Of a stretch of DNA of 64,000 nt, positions 8,578 through 16,425 are shown piece by piece. The position numbers were made by a program, and so were the translations under genes. The DNA comes from Thermoprotei archaeon (GTDB lineage: Archaea; Thermoproteota; Thermoprotei_A; Sulfolobales; Ignisphaeraceae). A model generated the notes under the pieces. That model saw only the letters and a program-made list of their open reading frames with translations, had not been told where the DNA came from and searched no databases. Numbering within the stretch: the stretch's first letter is position 1; every line of letters begins with the position of its first letter. The stretch lies in NCBI GenBank assembly GCA_003661775.1, contig QMWT01000001.1, positions 1 to 64,000 of the forward strand, read 5' to 3'.

Positions 8578-9423
8578 GTGCCGCGTTGCTTGACCAGGCT
8601 TTATTTTGGTCCTGCCGGCGTACCACATGCCGCTAAGAGAAGGTCAACTATAGAGGGTGTTAGAACAGTCAGGGAGCTTGGACTAGACGCTATGGAGATC
8701 GAATTCGTTAGAGGCGTCAGGATGTCGGAAACCATGGCCCAGAAGGTCAGAGAAGAAGCGCAGAACCTAGGAATCGTACTTACAGTCCACGCACCATACT
8801 ACATCAATCTCAATTCCGACGATCCTAACAAGGTCGAGGCAAGCAAAGAGAGGATCTACCAAAGCGCGAAGATAGGGTTTATCGCAGGTGCATGGAGTGT
8901 CGTGTTCCATCCAGGTTACTACGGAAAGAGAAGCTCTGAAGAAACCTATAGAAGAATAAGAGACGCGGTGAGGGACGTCGTAGAGAGGTTGAAGTCTGAG
9001 GGTATTGATATATGGTTAAGACCCGAGACTATGGGGGGATTGGCGGAGTTCGGAAGTCTGGAGGAAGTTGTGAAGCTGTCCCAAGATCTAGACCTATCCA
9101 TCCTGCCGTGCATAGACTTTGCACATATCCATGCGAGAAGCCGAGGAGGCTACAACTCGTATGAAGAGCTCAGACAATTAATGGAGTACATAGAGCGCGA
9201 ACTTGGTAAGGATGCCCTGCACTCCATGCATATACACGTAAGCGGTATAAGGTACGGTGATAGAGGCGAAATAGAGCATCTAAATCTAGAAGAATCAGAT
9301 CTTAACTACAAAGCCGTGATAAAGGTGCTCAAAGAATTCAACGTGGCTGGAGTCGTAATATCGGAATCTCCTAATCTAGAGGAAGATGCTATCCTGTTGA
9401 AGAAGTTATACGAGGAGACGTAA
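8578..9423 (+). CDS. nfo: AP endonuclease, endonuclease IV family
   Basis: 281 residues from the GTG at 8578, chosen because GGTGAG ends 6 nt before it; a TTG at 8515 would add 21 residues without family resemblance. The TIM barrel carries the zinc-site segments of endonuclease IV: LTVHAPYYINL, VFHPGYYG, LRPETMGG, CIDFAHIHARSRGG and MHIHVSG. It cuts the backbone at abasic sites in base excision repair. Archaeal Nfo proteins are typically 270-300 residues. It is monocistronic between glycerate kinase (divergent) and tRNA-Arg. Confidence 0.9.
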   Translation: MPRCLTRLYFGPAGVPHAAKRRSTIEGVRTVRELGLDAMEIEFVRGVRMSETMAQKVREEAQNLGIVLTVHAPYYINLNSDDPNKVEASKERIYQSAKIGFIAGAWSVVFHPGYYGKRSSEETYRRIRDAVRDVVERLKSEGIDIWLRPETMGGLAEFGSLEEVVKLSQDLDLSILPCIDFAHIHARSRGGYNSYEELRQLMEYIERELGKDALHSMHIHVSGIRYGDRGEIEHLNLEESDLNYKAVIKVLKEFNVAGVVISESPNLEEDAILLKKLYEET

Positions 9424-9507
9424 TACGGAAAACAGTAGTGCGAAGACATAAGATGTTTGCCTGCTCGCGTAGTGAAGCACGTCATCGCCTCGGAGCATCA
9501 TACTTAT

Positions 9508-9517
9508 AAAACTAAGC
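9508..9517 (+). promoter_or_regulatory. TATA box for tRNA-Arg
   Basis: CTTATAAAAC lies about 31-40 nt before the first base of tRNA-Arg(CCT). Archaeal TATA boxes sit about 25-30 nt before the transcription start, so the transcript would begin just upstream of the tRNA. Confidence 0.5.
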
Positions 9518-9547
9518 TACATTACGAACTTAACGGTAGAGCCCTCT

Positions 9548-9625
9548 GGGCCCGTAGCTCAGCCAGGACAGAGCGCCGGCCTCCTAAGCCGGTGGTCGGG
9601 GGTTCAAATCCCCCCGGGCCCGCCA
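9548..9625 (+). tRNA. tRNA-Arg (CCT anticodon)
   Basis: Full cloverleaf: acceptor GGGCCCG/CGGGCCC, D stem GCTC/GAGC, anticodon stem CCGGC/GCCGG with loop CTCCTAA (anticodon CCT, reads AGG), variable TGGTC, T arm GGGGG-TTCAAAT-CCCCC, discriminator G at 9622 and encoded CCA at 9623-9625. No intron. Its D-arm segment CGTAGCTCAGCC is the exact complement of a C/D sRNA guide at 26000-26058. Confidence 0.97.
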
Positions 9626-9726
9626 CACCACCTGGTTCCTCATGAAAGCATACACATATTAGCCAATGATTCCTAGTTCTCGAATCTTCTAGGAACTCAT
9701 GCTTGAGTTCTGATTTTCGGCGTTCA

Positions 9727-9916
9727 AGAGAGTTGGTGTCAGGACTCTGAGTGATGGTGTTGGGTATAGCATCCTTAGGGTTGCCAAGGATAGGCTAAGC
9801 TTTATAATGGCTGTAAGCTTCTCGGTATTGCTAAATCGAGTCTACATAGGTACTTACCAGGTGAGCATGATGCTAGACGAGATTGTTAAGAGCATTTTCA
9901 AGAGCAAGACATGTTA
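9727..9916 (+). pseudogene. Possible gene remnant without a start
   Basis: The 288 nt after tRNA-Arg contain no complete gene. One frame (about 9727-9916) reads RVGVRTLSDGVGYSILRVAK, a hydrophobic stretch, then DEIVKSIFKSK and stop. It has plausible protein composition but opens after a stop with no good start codon or ribosome site. It may be the 3' end of a lost gene; nothing identifies the family. The stop overlaps that of the convergent gene at 9914. Confidence 0.25.
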
Positions 9917-10216
9917 GGCTTCATACATAATTCTAATTATTTTCCCTGTCTCTACGTCTAAGACTATTTTGAAGGTTTTTCCTTGAGGCCTCCTCACACC
10001 TTTAACTATTAGGACTTTTCTTGGAGGCTTGCCAGCCTCAACAACTTGTTCCTTAAAGCTCTTCATAACCGCCTCTACTTCCTCATTAGCCTCAAAGAAG
10101 TCATCCCTTACATCGGTAGGGCCAATTATACCTACCTTATAAACACATAAACATCTGCAATCCTTAACAAGCTTCAACCCAACATAGCGATCCTCAAAAA
10201 ACACCACTTCCTTCAA
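9914..10216 (-). CDS. Small hypothetical protein
   Basis: 100 residues from a TTG start with a strong ribosome site (GGTGGAGG, 4 nt before the start), which argues it is translated. The sequence alternates charged helix and strand and ends with a hairpin-like segment (TFKIVLDVETGKIIRIM). Cys pair CRC near residues 20-22. No known motif or membrane segment. It sits alone in a stretch with decayed frames on both sides and could be a recently acquired or lineage-specific gene. Confidence 0.55.
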   Translation of the reverse strand: MKEVVFFEDRYVGLKLVKDCRCLCVYKVGIIGPTDVRDDFFEANEEVEAVMKSFKEQVVEAGKPPRKVLIVKGVRRPQGKTFKIVLDVETGKIIRIMYEA

Positions 10217-10268
10217 AAAGCCTCCACCAAGAGTAAATGAGTTACTTTTCCTTAATCTTTTTGACTTG

Positions 10269-10526
10269 TCACGTAAAGTGATTCAAGTCAGCTGTAGGAA
10301 CTCTTGGTTTTCTCTTTGCCAAAGCTTTTAATTTTGAAGCCTCTACCAACTCCTTTACACATGGCTGAGGTGCAGGTAGGGGACTTCTCACTTTTGCAGA
10401 ACCCACAACTATAATTGCGACATTGCAAGGGTTTGCGGAAATCGTAGACTCACGCAGCCGAGATGTTCTATACGGAATTCCCACAATATTTTCGGCTTCT
10501 TGGAGTAGAACAGGGGTTATTATCAT
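10269..10526 (-). CDS. Doubtful small open frame, possible remnant
   Basis: 85 codons, ATG start whose A overlaps the stop of an upstream open frame (ATGA). The product has no recognisable domain. It contains a hydrophobic strand (CNVAIIVVGSAKV), a Pro-rich turn and a basic helix (KALAKRKPR). Composition is only weakly protein-like. It may be a fragment of a decayed gene rather than a working one. Confidence 0.25.
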   Translation of the reverse strand: MIITPVLLQEAENIVGIPYRTSRLRESTISANPCNVAIIVVGSAKVRSPLPAPQPCVKELVEASKLKALAKRKPRVPTADLNHFT

Positions 10527-10728
10527 AGTTGATATCTAGGAATGTTGATGTTTCTAAGTTTGGTGGAGGCCCTGTAGCATAATTTCAGCGTGTTGTCGAG
10601 AAGTACTGTTGAGAAGCCGTTCTTGGGAATTAGCACATTATCAAACCTTTTGAACTGTTCAAAATCGAAAGCTCTGGAGCTTAAGACTGAGATAGAAAGC
10701 GTACAGCTTCTGCTAGGATGGAATTCAT
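10523..10728 (-). pseudogene. Fragmented coding remnant
   Basis: Two short frames on the minus strand look like pieces of one gene: an ATG-initiated MNSILAEAVRFLSQS that stops quickly, and, shifted by one base, a stretch containing FDFEQFKRFDNVLIPKNGF and ending at 10523. Joining them needs at least one frameshift. No family could be assigned. The stretch 10527-10755 otherwise shows nothing. Confidence 0.3.
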
Positions 10729-10755
10729 GAAGTTGAGTGTATACATATGGTATTG

Positions 10756-11883
10756 CTATAACCTCAGTTTAACCCGGTATTCCTCTAGCTTTCTCTCGTC
10801 TATTTCTACGCCTAAGCCCGGTCTATCTGGAACCTTCGCTCTTGCTCCCTCTATCACTAACCCCTTGACCAGCATGTCTTTAAGGAATTGTGGTCCGTTT
10901 AAGTCGGCAGGCGCTACCAGATCCATAGTTGAGAACAAATGCAGTGCTGCGGTGAAGCCTACTCCGCTCTCCGTCATCCCGCTTCCCATGCAGCTAATTC
11001 CAGCTGCTTCAGCTAACGCGTATATCTTCAAGGAGGTTCTTATCCCCGATTTCGCCACCTTGAGAACCAGCAGGTCTAGCGCATTCATAGATATGAGCTT
11101 TATTAGGTCGTAGTGCGAGAACAGCGATTCATCTACGGCTATTGGGATTGCGCTTTTCTCTACTATTCTACTCAGACCGTGGAAGTCGAACGTTGGGACT
11201 GGTTGCTCGATACATATTATGTTCTCCATACTGGATATCTTCCTTAGAAGGAGACGTAGGCTATAGCTAGTATACGCTTGATTTGCATCAAGCCATATCA
11301 GGCCTTCTGGAACCGCCTCATTCAATGTCTTTACCAACTTGTAGTCCTCCTCAACATCGCCCATTATCTTCAGCTTGAAGCATCTATAGCCCTTCCCCCA
11401 CAACTCCCTAGCGTAATCGGCTATGGTATCGGGCGTTCCGGAGATAAGAGCTGATAACTCCACGTAATCATGTATCTTCCCGCCGAGCAATCTGTGGATC
11501 GGAGCACCCATTAATTTCCCGACTAGGTCGTGCAACGCTATGTCAACCGCAGATTTAGCGAAAGGCTGACCTATGGTAACAGCTGGAGCTATAATCTTCT
11601 CCATTTTTCTATGTATCTTGATTATATTGTATGGATCTTCCCCTACTAGGGCTTCGCTCAGGTACTTCCTTATTGTTGTGTACACGGATTCCATAGTTTC
11701 GTACATCCATGTAGGCATCGGTCTAGCTTCTCCCCATCCTACTTCACCATCACTGGTAACTATTTTGATGTAGATATGTTCTCCAGGTTTCTCAGGAGCT
11801 CCAACGTACCCTCTTGATATCTTGAATGGTCTCACGAACGGTATTTTTAATGGTATGACCTCGACCTCCTTTATCCTCACCAT
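10756..11883 (-). CDS. Enolase-superfamily enzyme, muconate-cycloisomerase/epimerase subgroup
   Basis: 375 residues. The capping domain spans about 1-120 and the barrel follows. The barrel has the MLE-subgroup layout: KxK at K170/K172 (CFKLKI), metal ligands D199 (LDANQA), E226 (IEQP) and D251 (VDES), and a second catalytic Lys near 275-278 (LKVAKSG). Such enzymes abstract a proton next to a carboxylate; known members are muconate cycloisomerases, dipeptide epimerases, N-acylamino acid racemases and sugar-acid dehydratase-like enzymes. The ATG overlaps the stop of the upstream TIM-barrel gene (TAATG), so the two are translationally coupled. Given the neighbours a carbohydrate acid substrate is plausible but unproven. 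Confidence 0.85.
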   Translation of the reverse strand: MVRIKEVEVIPLKIPFVRPFKISRGYVGAPEKPGEHIYIKIVTSDGEVGWGEARPMPTWMYETMESVYTTIRKYLSEALVGEDPYNIIKIHRKMEKIIAPAVTIGQPFAKSAVDIALHDLVGKLMGAPIHRLLGGKIHDYVELSALISGTPDTIADYARELWGKGYRCFKLKIMGDVEEDYKLVKTLNEAVPEGLIWLDANQAYTSYSLRLLLRKISSMENIICIEQPVPTFDFHGLSRIVEKSAIPIAVDESLFSHYDLIKLISMNALDLLVLKVAKSGIRTSLKIYALAEAAGISCMGSGMTESGVGFTAALHLFSTMDLVAPADLNGPQFLKDMLVKGLVIEGARAKVPDRPGLGVEIDERKLEEYRVKLRL

Positions 11884-12701
11884 TATCTCACAACACCAAA
11901 CTTCTCCTTGAGGTATTTTAGATTATGCTTGAGTCCTACCATGGGATCCGGTAGTTCAGGGCGCCACCACTTCTCATACTCATCAACTACAAACTTATCG
12001 TATCCCTGACTTCTAAGGTATTCTATCACAGGATCGTGAGGCACCTCGCCATAACTAAGAAGAACTGCTCTCCATTTACTGTCCTCCTTCTTAAAGTCGT
12101 GAAATTGAAATGCTATTACTTTATTGAGATCCACCTTCTTTAGCTCCTCCAACGGGTTCAGCCCCTCCATGTATATGTGCGCGATATCGTATACTATAGT
12201 AAGAGCATCGCAACCAACCTCCTCGAGTACTAAGTTGCACGTATCGCCAGAATATACTAGTTCTCCGTGCGTCTCTATCCCTATAAGTAGACCTCTATCC
12301 TCGGCTTCTCTACATACGAGCCTACACATTTCAATGAAGAGCTTCATATTCCTCTCGGTTCTCTCCTTAGTACCCGCGAATATCCTAACGTAAGCTCCAT
12401 TCAGATCTACAGCTAGATCTAGATGAGCTCTTGCCTCCTCTAACGCACGTCTTCTAACATTTGGATCGGGTACAACGAAGTTCCTCCCTAGGTATGTATA
12501 CACACCATAGATTCTAATACCTAAGGATTCGGCGAGTTCAACAAGTCTCTTCCTAAATTCTTTAGGTGCATCGATAAATACATGTCCGTCCTCCCTTACT
12601 CGAATGTCTACACCATCATAACCTAGCTGAGCTGCTGCCTTTATCGCTTCCTCAGCGCTATAGTTTGGAAAAGCAAGTGTGTAGACAGTGAACTTTACCA
12701 A
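11883..12701 (-). CDS. Xylose-isomerase-like TIM-barrel sugar isomerase/epimerase
   Basis: 272 residues from a TTG at 12701; the frame stays open to 13013 but the extra N-terminus is antisense to the dehydrogenase and not protein-like. The fold is AP-endonuclease-2/xylose isomerase-like: LGYDGVDIR near the start, IGIETHGE, IVYDIAHIYMEG, FQFHDFKK and VVDEYE near the end supply the Glu, Asp, His and Glu metal ligands of this superfamily. It overlaps the enolase-family gene by one base. Enzymes of this fold interconvert keto sugars; the substrate here is unknown. Confidence 0.8.
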   Translation of the reverse strand: MVKFTVYTLAFPNYSAEEAIKAAAQLGYDGVDIRVREDGHVFIDAPKEFRKRLVELAESLGIRIYGVYTYLGRNFVVPDPNVRRRALEEARAHLDLAVDLNGAYVRIFAGTKERTERNMKLFIEMCRLVCREAEDRGLLIGIETHGELVYSGDTCNLVLEEVGCDALTIVYDIAHIYMEGLNPLEELKKVDLNKVIAFQFHDFKKEDSKWRAVLLSYGEVPHDPVIEYLRSQGYDKFVVDEYEKWWRPELPDPMVGLKHNLKYLKEKFGVVR

Positions 12702-12774
12702 GGGGAACGCCTTTCTTATTTTAAAGTCTCTGTAGATATAAGAGATTATCAACTTCCATAATCTAAGTGTATGT
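12702..12774. promoter_or_regulatory. Divergent promoter region
   Basis: 73 nt separate the divergent TIM-barrel and dehydrogenase starts. It is AT-rich and holds TTTTAAAG and GATATAAGAG, each usable as a TATA element for one direction. Sharing a short intergenic promoter suggests that the two transcripts of this carbohydrate cluster are controlled together, though no operator repeat is visible. Confidence 0.35.
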
Positions 12775-13806
12775 GTGAGGGCTACCGTGTTGGGAGGGGA
12801 GAAGATAAAAGTCTTGGTAACCGTGCCAAAGCCCTTGTTGGAGGAAATCTCAAAACCTGAGGATAGAGCGAGACTGGAAAGGTTTGCTGAGGTAGTATAC
12901 AATGATAAGGATAGAAATCTGACCCAGGAAGAGCTGCGTGAGATGATAAGGGGGGTTGATGCATGTATAACGGGCTGGGGTTCACCAAGATTTACGAAGG
13001 AGGTCTTAGACAACGCTGATAAGCTTAAAATTATAGGTCATGCAGCAGGCAGCGTAAAGCCTTATGTAACTGAAGAGGTCTTCAAAAGAGGGGTAGTTGT
13101 TGTAAACGCAGCAGATGCAATAGCGATCAGTGTAGCTGAATTCACTCTTGCCATGATATTGAACTGCTTGAGGAGAATCCCAGACTTCATACACGCTATG
13201 AAGAACAAAAATTGGGATTTCAGGAAGCAACATAAGTTCTTTACATACGACTTACGAGGGAAATGCATAGGCGTTGTAGGCTTTGGACGAATTGCAAGAT
13301 ATCTTGTGGATCTCTTGAAGCCGTTCGAAGTTGAGATACTAGTCTACGATCCTCATGTTCCTGCGGACACCATTCATAGTTTTGGCTGTAAGGCTGTTGA
13401 CCTTGATACACTCCTCAAAGAATCTGACGTCGTTACAATACATGCTGCATTAACAGAAGAGACACACCACATGATTGGAGAGAGGGAGCTAAGACTAATG
13501 AAGAGAACAGCGTACCTGATCAATACAGCAAGAGGTGCCGTCATAGACGAAAAAGCACTGTTAAAAGCTCTGAAAGAAGGATGGATTGCGGGCGCGGCCT
13601 TAGACGTCTTCGAAAAGGAGCCTCTACCAAAGGAAAGTGAACTGTATGAGCTGGAAAACGTATACCTGACACCCCACATCGCCGGACCGTCTGATGAACG
13701 TAGACACTCATTGTTTGGAGTCATAGTTGAAGAGTTCGAGCGATTCTTTACCGGTAGAAGTCTTAGGTATAAGGTCGAACCTGAAACATTAAAATTCCGT
13801 GCCTAA
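12775..13806 (+). CDS. D-isomer-specific 2-hydroxyacid dehydrogenase (SerA-like)
   Basis: 343 residues, GTG start. The NAD-binding motif is GVVGFGRIARYL near residue 165, followed by the acidic VYDPH that favours NAD(H). The catalytic set is Arg in INTARGAVID, Glu in DVFEKEPLP and His in LTPHIAG. It reduces or oxidises a 2-keto or 2-hydroxy acid. There is no ACT domain, so classical regulated phosphoglycerate dehydrogenase is less likely; hydroxypyruvate/glyoxylate reductase or a sugar-acid dehydrogenase fits the neighbourhood. The true start could be slightly downstream because a purine-rich GGGAGGGGAG lies inside the first ten codons. Confidence 0.85.
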   Translation: MRATVLGGEKIKVLVTVPKPLLEEISKPEDRARLERFAEVVYNDKDRNLTQEELREMIRGVDACITGWGSPRFTKEVLDNADKLKIIGHAAGSVKPYVTEEVFKRGVVVVNAADAIAISVAEFTLAMILNCLRRIPDFIHAMKNKNWDFRKQHKFFTYDLRGKCIGVVGFGRIARYLVDLLKPFEVEILVYDPHVPADTIHSFGCKAVDLDTLLKESDVVTIHAALTEETHHMIGERELRLMKRTAYLINTARGAVIDEKALLKALKEGWIAGAALDVFEKEPLPKESELYELENVYLTPHIAGPSDERRHSLFGVIVEEFERFFTGRSLRYKVEPETLKFRA

Positions 13807-14036
13807 GGATTTTCCAACTCATACATAACCTAGACACAGATAGCGCCGCCTTGACACATTCGGCATCGATGAAGTTAGCAGGTAAATAATACCAATTTCC
13901 TATGCATTGATCATAAGGTATTATCGTGTTTCATTCGCTGGAAATATGTTCAACAATATCTGTACTGATTACGGGTGCATGTGGGATTTATCATAGCTTC
14001 GGTTCAAGAATGGAGACTTAAAAATATAGCCAATGC

Positions 14037-14909
14037 CTAAAGCTTCTCAATTCTTCTTATTAACGAGAGTAGATTCTTTATGCACACTTCCGAGGCTTCT
14101 TCGCCCATCTCTGAGAAGGCTGCTCCACCCGGCTTTATCAGCTGTTCCTCGGTAAGCTTCTTCTTGGGTCTCCAATGGGTTTCGAGCGATAAAAAGCCGT
14201 CATATTTATCGTCTATCAATGCCTTTAATTGACCCACATAGTCGACGTCGCCTTCTCCTACTGGACGGGGCTCTGCTTTACCTGGAGCTAGCCTAACAGC
14301 ATCCTTGATGTGTATGTGCACTATCCTTCCCCTTACATAGTTGTAACCATCGGGGTACGGAATCTCACCTTCAGGATCTGATATGTCGTTTCCAGGATCC
14401 CACAATGCCTTTACATAGGCTGGGTTGCCGAGCGCGTCAAGGAATTGTGCTAACCGCCTCCCGTTATTCACATGGGTACTTGGTTCGTTCTCTACAGCGA
14501 CCACGACCCCCTCCTCCTTAACTATATCGAGAGGTTCTTCGAATTTCTTCAGTATCAGTGCTAGATAGTTATCGAGCGGACCCTTCCTCCAGAACGTGAA
14601 TATCCTTATCAGGTTTGTATCAAGACTTTTTGCAAATTCTATGACCCTTCTTAGAATTGTTATATGCTGCCTATACTCCTCCTCGCTATCCAGATCAGCT
14701 TTAAAGAATGGAGAGGCTATACATGGCACTACCAGACCGTGCCGGTGCAGAATTGTTCGTATCTCGGATGCTTTCTCCACCAGCTCCTGAGGAGGCTTAT
14801 TCCAAACTGTTCGTATCTCAATCCCATCCAAGTTAAACTTCTTCGCAAACTTAGCTACACGCTCTAAATCTTGAGATACCTCATCGCTTATTACCGAGAG
14901 TTTAAACAT
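14037..14909 (-). CDS. Xylose-isomerase-like TIM-barrel sugar isomerase/epimerase (second copy)
   Basis: 290 residues. Metal-site segments of the xylose-isomerase-like fold are present: LDGIEIRTVW near the start, VAVENEPSTHV, ALWDPGND, IVHIHIKDAV and FLSLETHW. It is a diverged paralogue of the protein at 11883-12701 (same fold, different active-site spacing). The 229 nt to the upstream dehydrogenase gene show no gene. Likely acts on a sugar or sugar phosphate in the same pathway cluster; substrate unknown. Confidence 0.8.
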   Translation of the reverse strand: MFKLSVISDEVSQDLERVAKFAKKFNLDGIEIRTVWNKPPQELVEKASEIRTILHRHGLVVPCIASPFFKADLDSEEEYRQHITILRRVIEFAKSLDTNLIRIFTFWRKGPLDNYLALILKKFEEPLDIVKEEGVVVAVENEPSTHVNNGRRLAQFLDALGNPAYVKALWDPGNDISDPEGEIPYPDGYNYVRGRIVHIHIKDAVRLAPGKAEPRPVGEGDVDYVGQLKALIDDKYDGFLSLETHWRPKKKLTEEQLIKPGGAAFSEMGEEASEVCIKNLLSLIRRIEKL

Positions 14910-15024
14910 GCCAGCACTCCTATGCTCTAAATTTTAAAACTTTCGATATAAAGATTTTCGAATAGCGTACAAGTCGTTATGTCGGCAGAGTTTTACGTTC
15001 TGAGCCACGAGCTCACCACGCTTC

Positions 15025-15756
15025 TCATCTCATTGTTAAGTTGAGAATCTCAAGAGCTACTATTCTACCCGCGAGATCCCTTAACACATAACGTGTTGTT
15101 ATCCATAAATCACTCTTGACCATCGTAAGCGTTATCTCTCCTCCCTCCACAGGTCTTATATCTACGGACCTAACAGTGAAGTACACATGTATAGAGGGAT
15201 AAATAGTTCCTCCGAGCAACACCTTTTCGCTCTTAACCTCGTAATCCATCTGTGTATCACGTGATTCAGCAAGCTCTTCCTTAAGATAGTTTGGAAGCTG
15301 CGAATACGTGCACAGATATATTCTAAGAGCTCCGAGGAGTTCACTAAATAGAGTTTGCGCTACCATATGAGCATCAAAGCCTGTGAAGGTCTTATTACCG
15401 TTGGGCGTTGTCAGAACAAGCATCTTCACATACATGCTCTTATCTAGCGTCAACATTATTTTAGTACAACCCTCCTCTCCCACAATTTCACATCTATATA
15501 CTTCATCTTCATCACCTTCATATAGACATGATAAAAAGGTTGTGCTATCTTCTTCGCCAGGTCTATGCAGCTTTAGTACCATTGTGAATTCTTTAAAGTA
15601 TCTGAGTAATACCAGCGGTTTTTCGCTGAGTCTTAGAGCTCTGCACGTAGATACTTTGGGTATCTGCGAGATGTTGTTGAGGATAAATATGGAGAATAGC
15701 ATCACCAGTAGAGAAAGAACTGCTAAGAGCATTGCTTTACCTTTATCATACTCCAA
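15025..15756 (-). CDS. Membrane-anchored hypothetical protein
   Basis: 243 residues. A single N-terminal hydrophobic helix (AMLLAVLSLLVMLFSIFIL, residues 8-26) anchors a mostly beta, soluble domain probably outside the cell. Cys residues at several positions in the outer part could form disulfides, as often seen in hyperthermophile extracellular domains. Not recognised. It is the last of three minus-strand membrane-protein genes (15025-17731) separated by small gaps or overlaps. Confidence 0.6.
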   Translation of the reverse strand: MEYDKGKAMLLAVLSLLVMLFSIFILNNISQIPKVSTCRALRLSEKPLVLLRYFKEFTMVLKLHRPGEEDSTTFLSCLYEGDEDEVYRCEIVGEEGCTKIMLTLDKSMYVKMLVLTTPNGNKTFTGFDAHMVAQTLFSELLGALRIYLCTYSQLPNYLKEELAESRDTQMDYEVKSEKVLLGGTIYPSIHVYFTVRSVDIRPVEGGEITLTMVKSDLWITTRYVLRDLAGRIVALEILNLTMR

Positions 15757-15816
15757 GCTACTAACCGTTAGCGTCTATGTTACAAAGATTATTTCTTTCG
15801 ATCACAGAGACTATCC

Positions 15817-16425
15817 CTAAATGCTTTTCCTTTCGAATACTTCATGGAAGAAGTACCAAGCAGTAAATACGCCTATCGAGATGCCTAAACCTAGCGATAT
15901 ACCCCACGAAAGCGCGTATTTTACTTCAGGGCTTAGAGCCGTTGCATCGAGTACTAGCACCGTGACCATTAGCGCGCTTAGAAGCACCATAAATCCCCTA
16001 ACCTTGGCCACTATCCTCATGTGCACCGTAATCGCGTTCACGATCACAAACACGAATATTACCATGAATACAATGCTTACGAGCTTTGCCAGGAACTCCA
16101 ACGCTTTAACAACTTCATTCAAATAATTGGGCACCACGATCATGGACACGGCGTAGATAGCTGCAAAAGCTATCCCTACGTTAATGACTATGAGGATCAG
16201 CGTAGAAGCTCTGACACCTATATTCCTCACATAGGGCTCTAGATAGCTATCGAGCTTCGTTAAATTAACTAGCCACTTCGTAAAACGCGTTAGTATAAGG
16301 CCTGCAGCAAACATCAGCGCTACTACAACTATCGAAAGAGCTATCCTCGGAAATACTGCTGCAAGATCCCTTAGAGCAAGCCTGAAAGCCTCGACTAGTA
16401 CGTTACTCAATCTCTCCTCACCCAC
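15817..16425 (-). CDS. Multi-pass membrane protein, MscS-like transmembrane region
   Basis: 202 residues with four or five hydrophobic helices; the first (IALSIVVVALMFAAGLIL) and the spacing resemble the transmembrane part of small mechanosensitive channel-like proteins. The beta and C-terminal cytoplasmic domains of MscS are absent, so channel function is uncertain. It overlaps the upstream transporter gene by 8 nt and precedes the anchored protein by 60 nt, which suggests the three work together at the membrane. Confidence 0.6.
   Translation of the reverse strand: MGEERLSNVLVEAFRLALRDLAAVFPRIALSIVVVALMFAAGLILTRFTKWLVNLTKLDSYLEPYVRNIGVRASTLILIVINVGIAFAAIYAVSMIVVPNYLNEVVKALEFLAKLVSIVFMVIFVFVIVNAITVHMRIVAKVRGFMVLLSALMVTVLVLDATALSPEVKYALSWGISLGLGISIGVFTAWYFFHEVFERKSI

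Noticed and set aside
9740..9760. C/D-like boxes CTGA and TGATGG after tRNA-Arg
   Set aside because: Spacing of one nucleotide between D' and C' and no box C or D around; chance similarity.
10718..11113. Plus-strand open frame over the enolase-superfamily gene
   Set aside because: Antisense to a well-supported enzyme gene and without ribosome site or family features.
11883..13013. Long N-terminal extension of the TIM-barrel protein (12702-13013)
   Set aside because: The extra residues are antisense to the dehydrogenase gene and Ser/Leu-rich; the barrel starts properly at the TTG at 12701.
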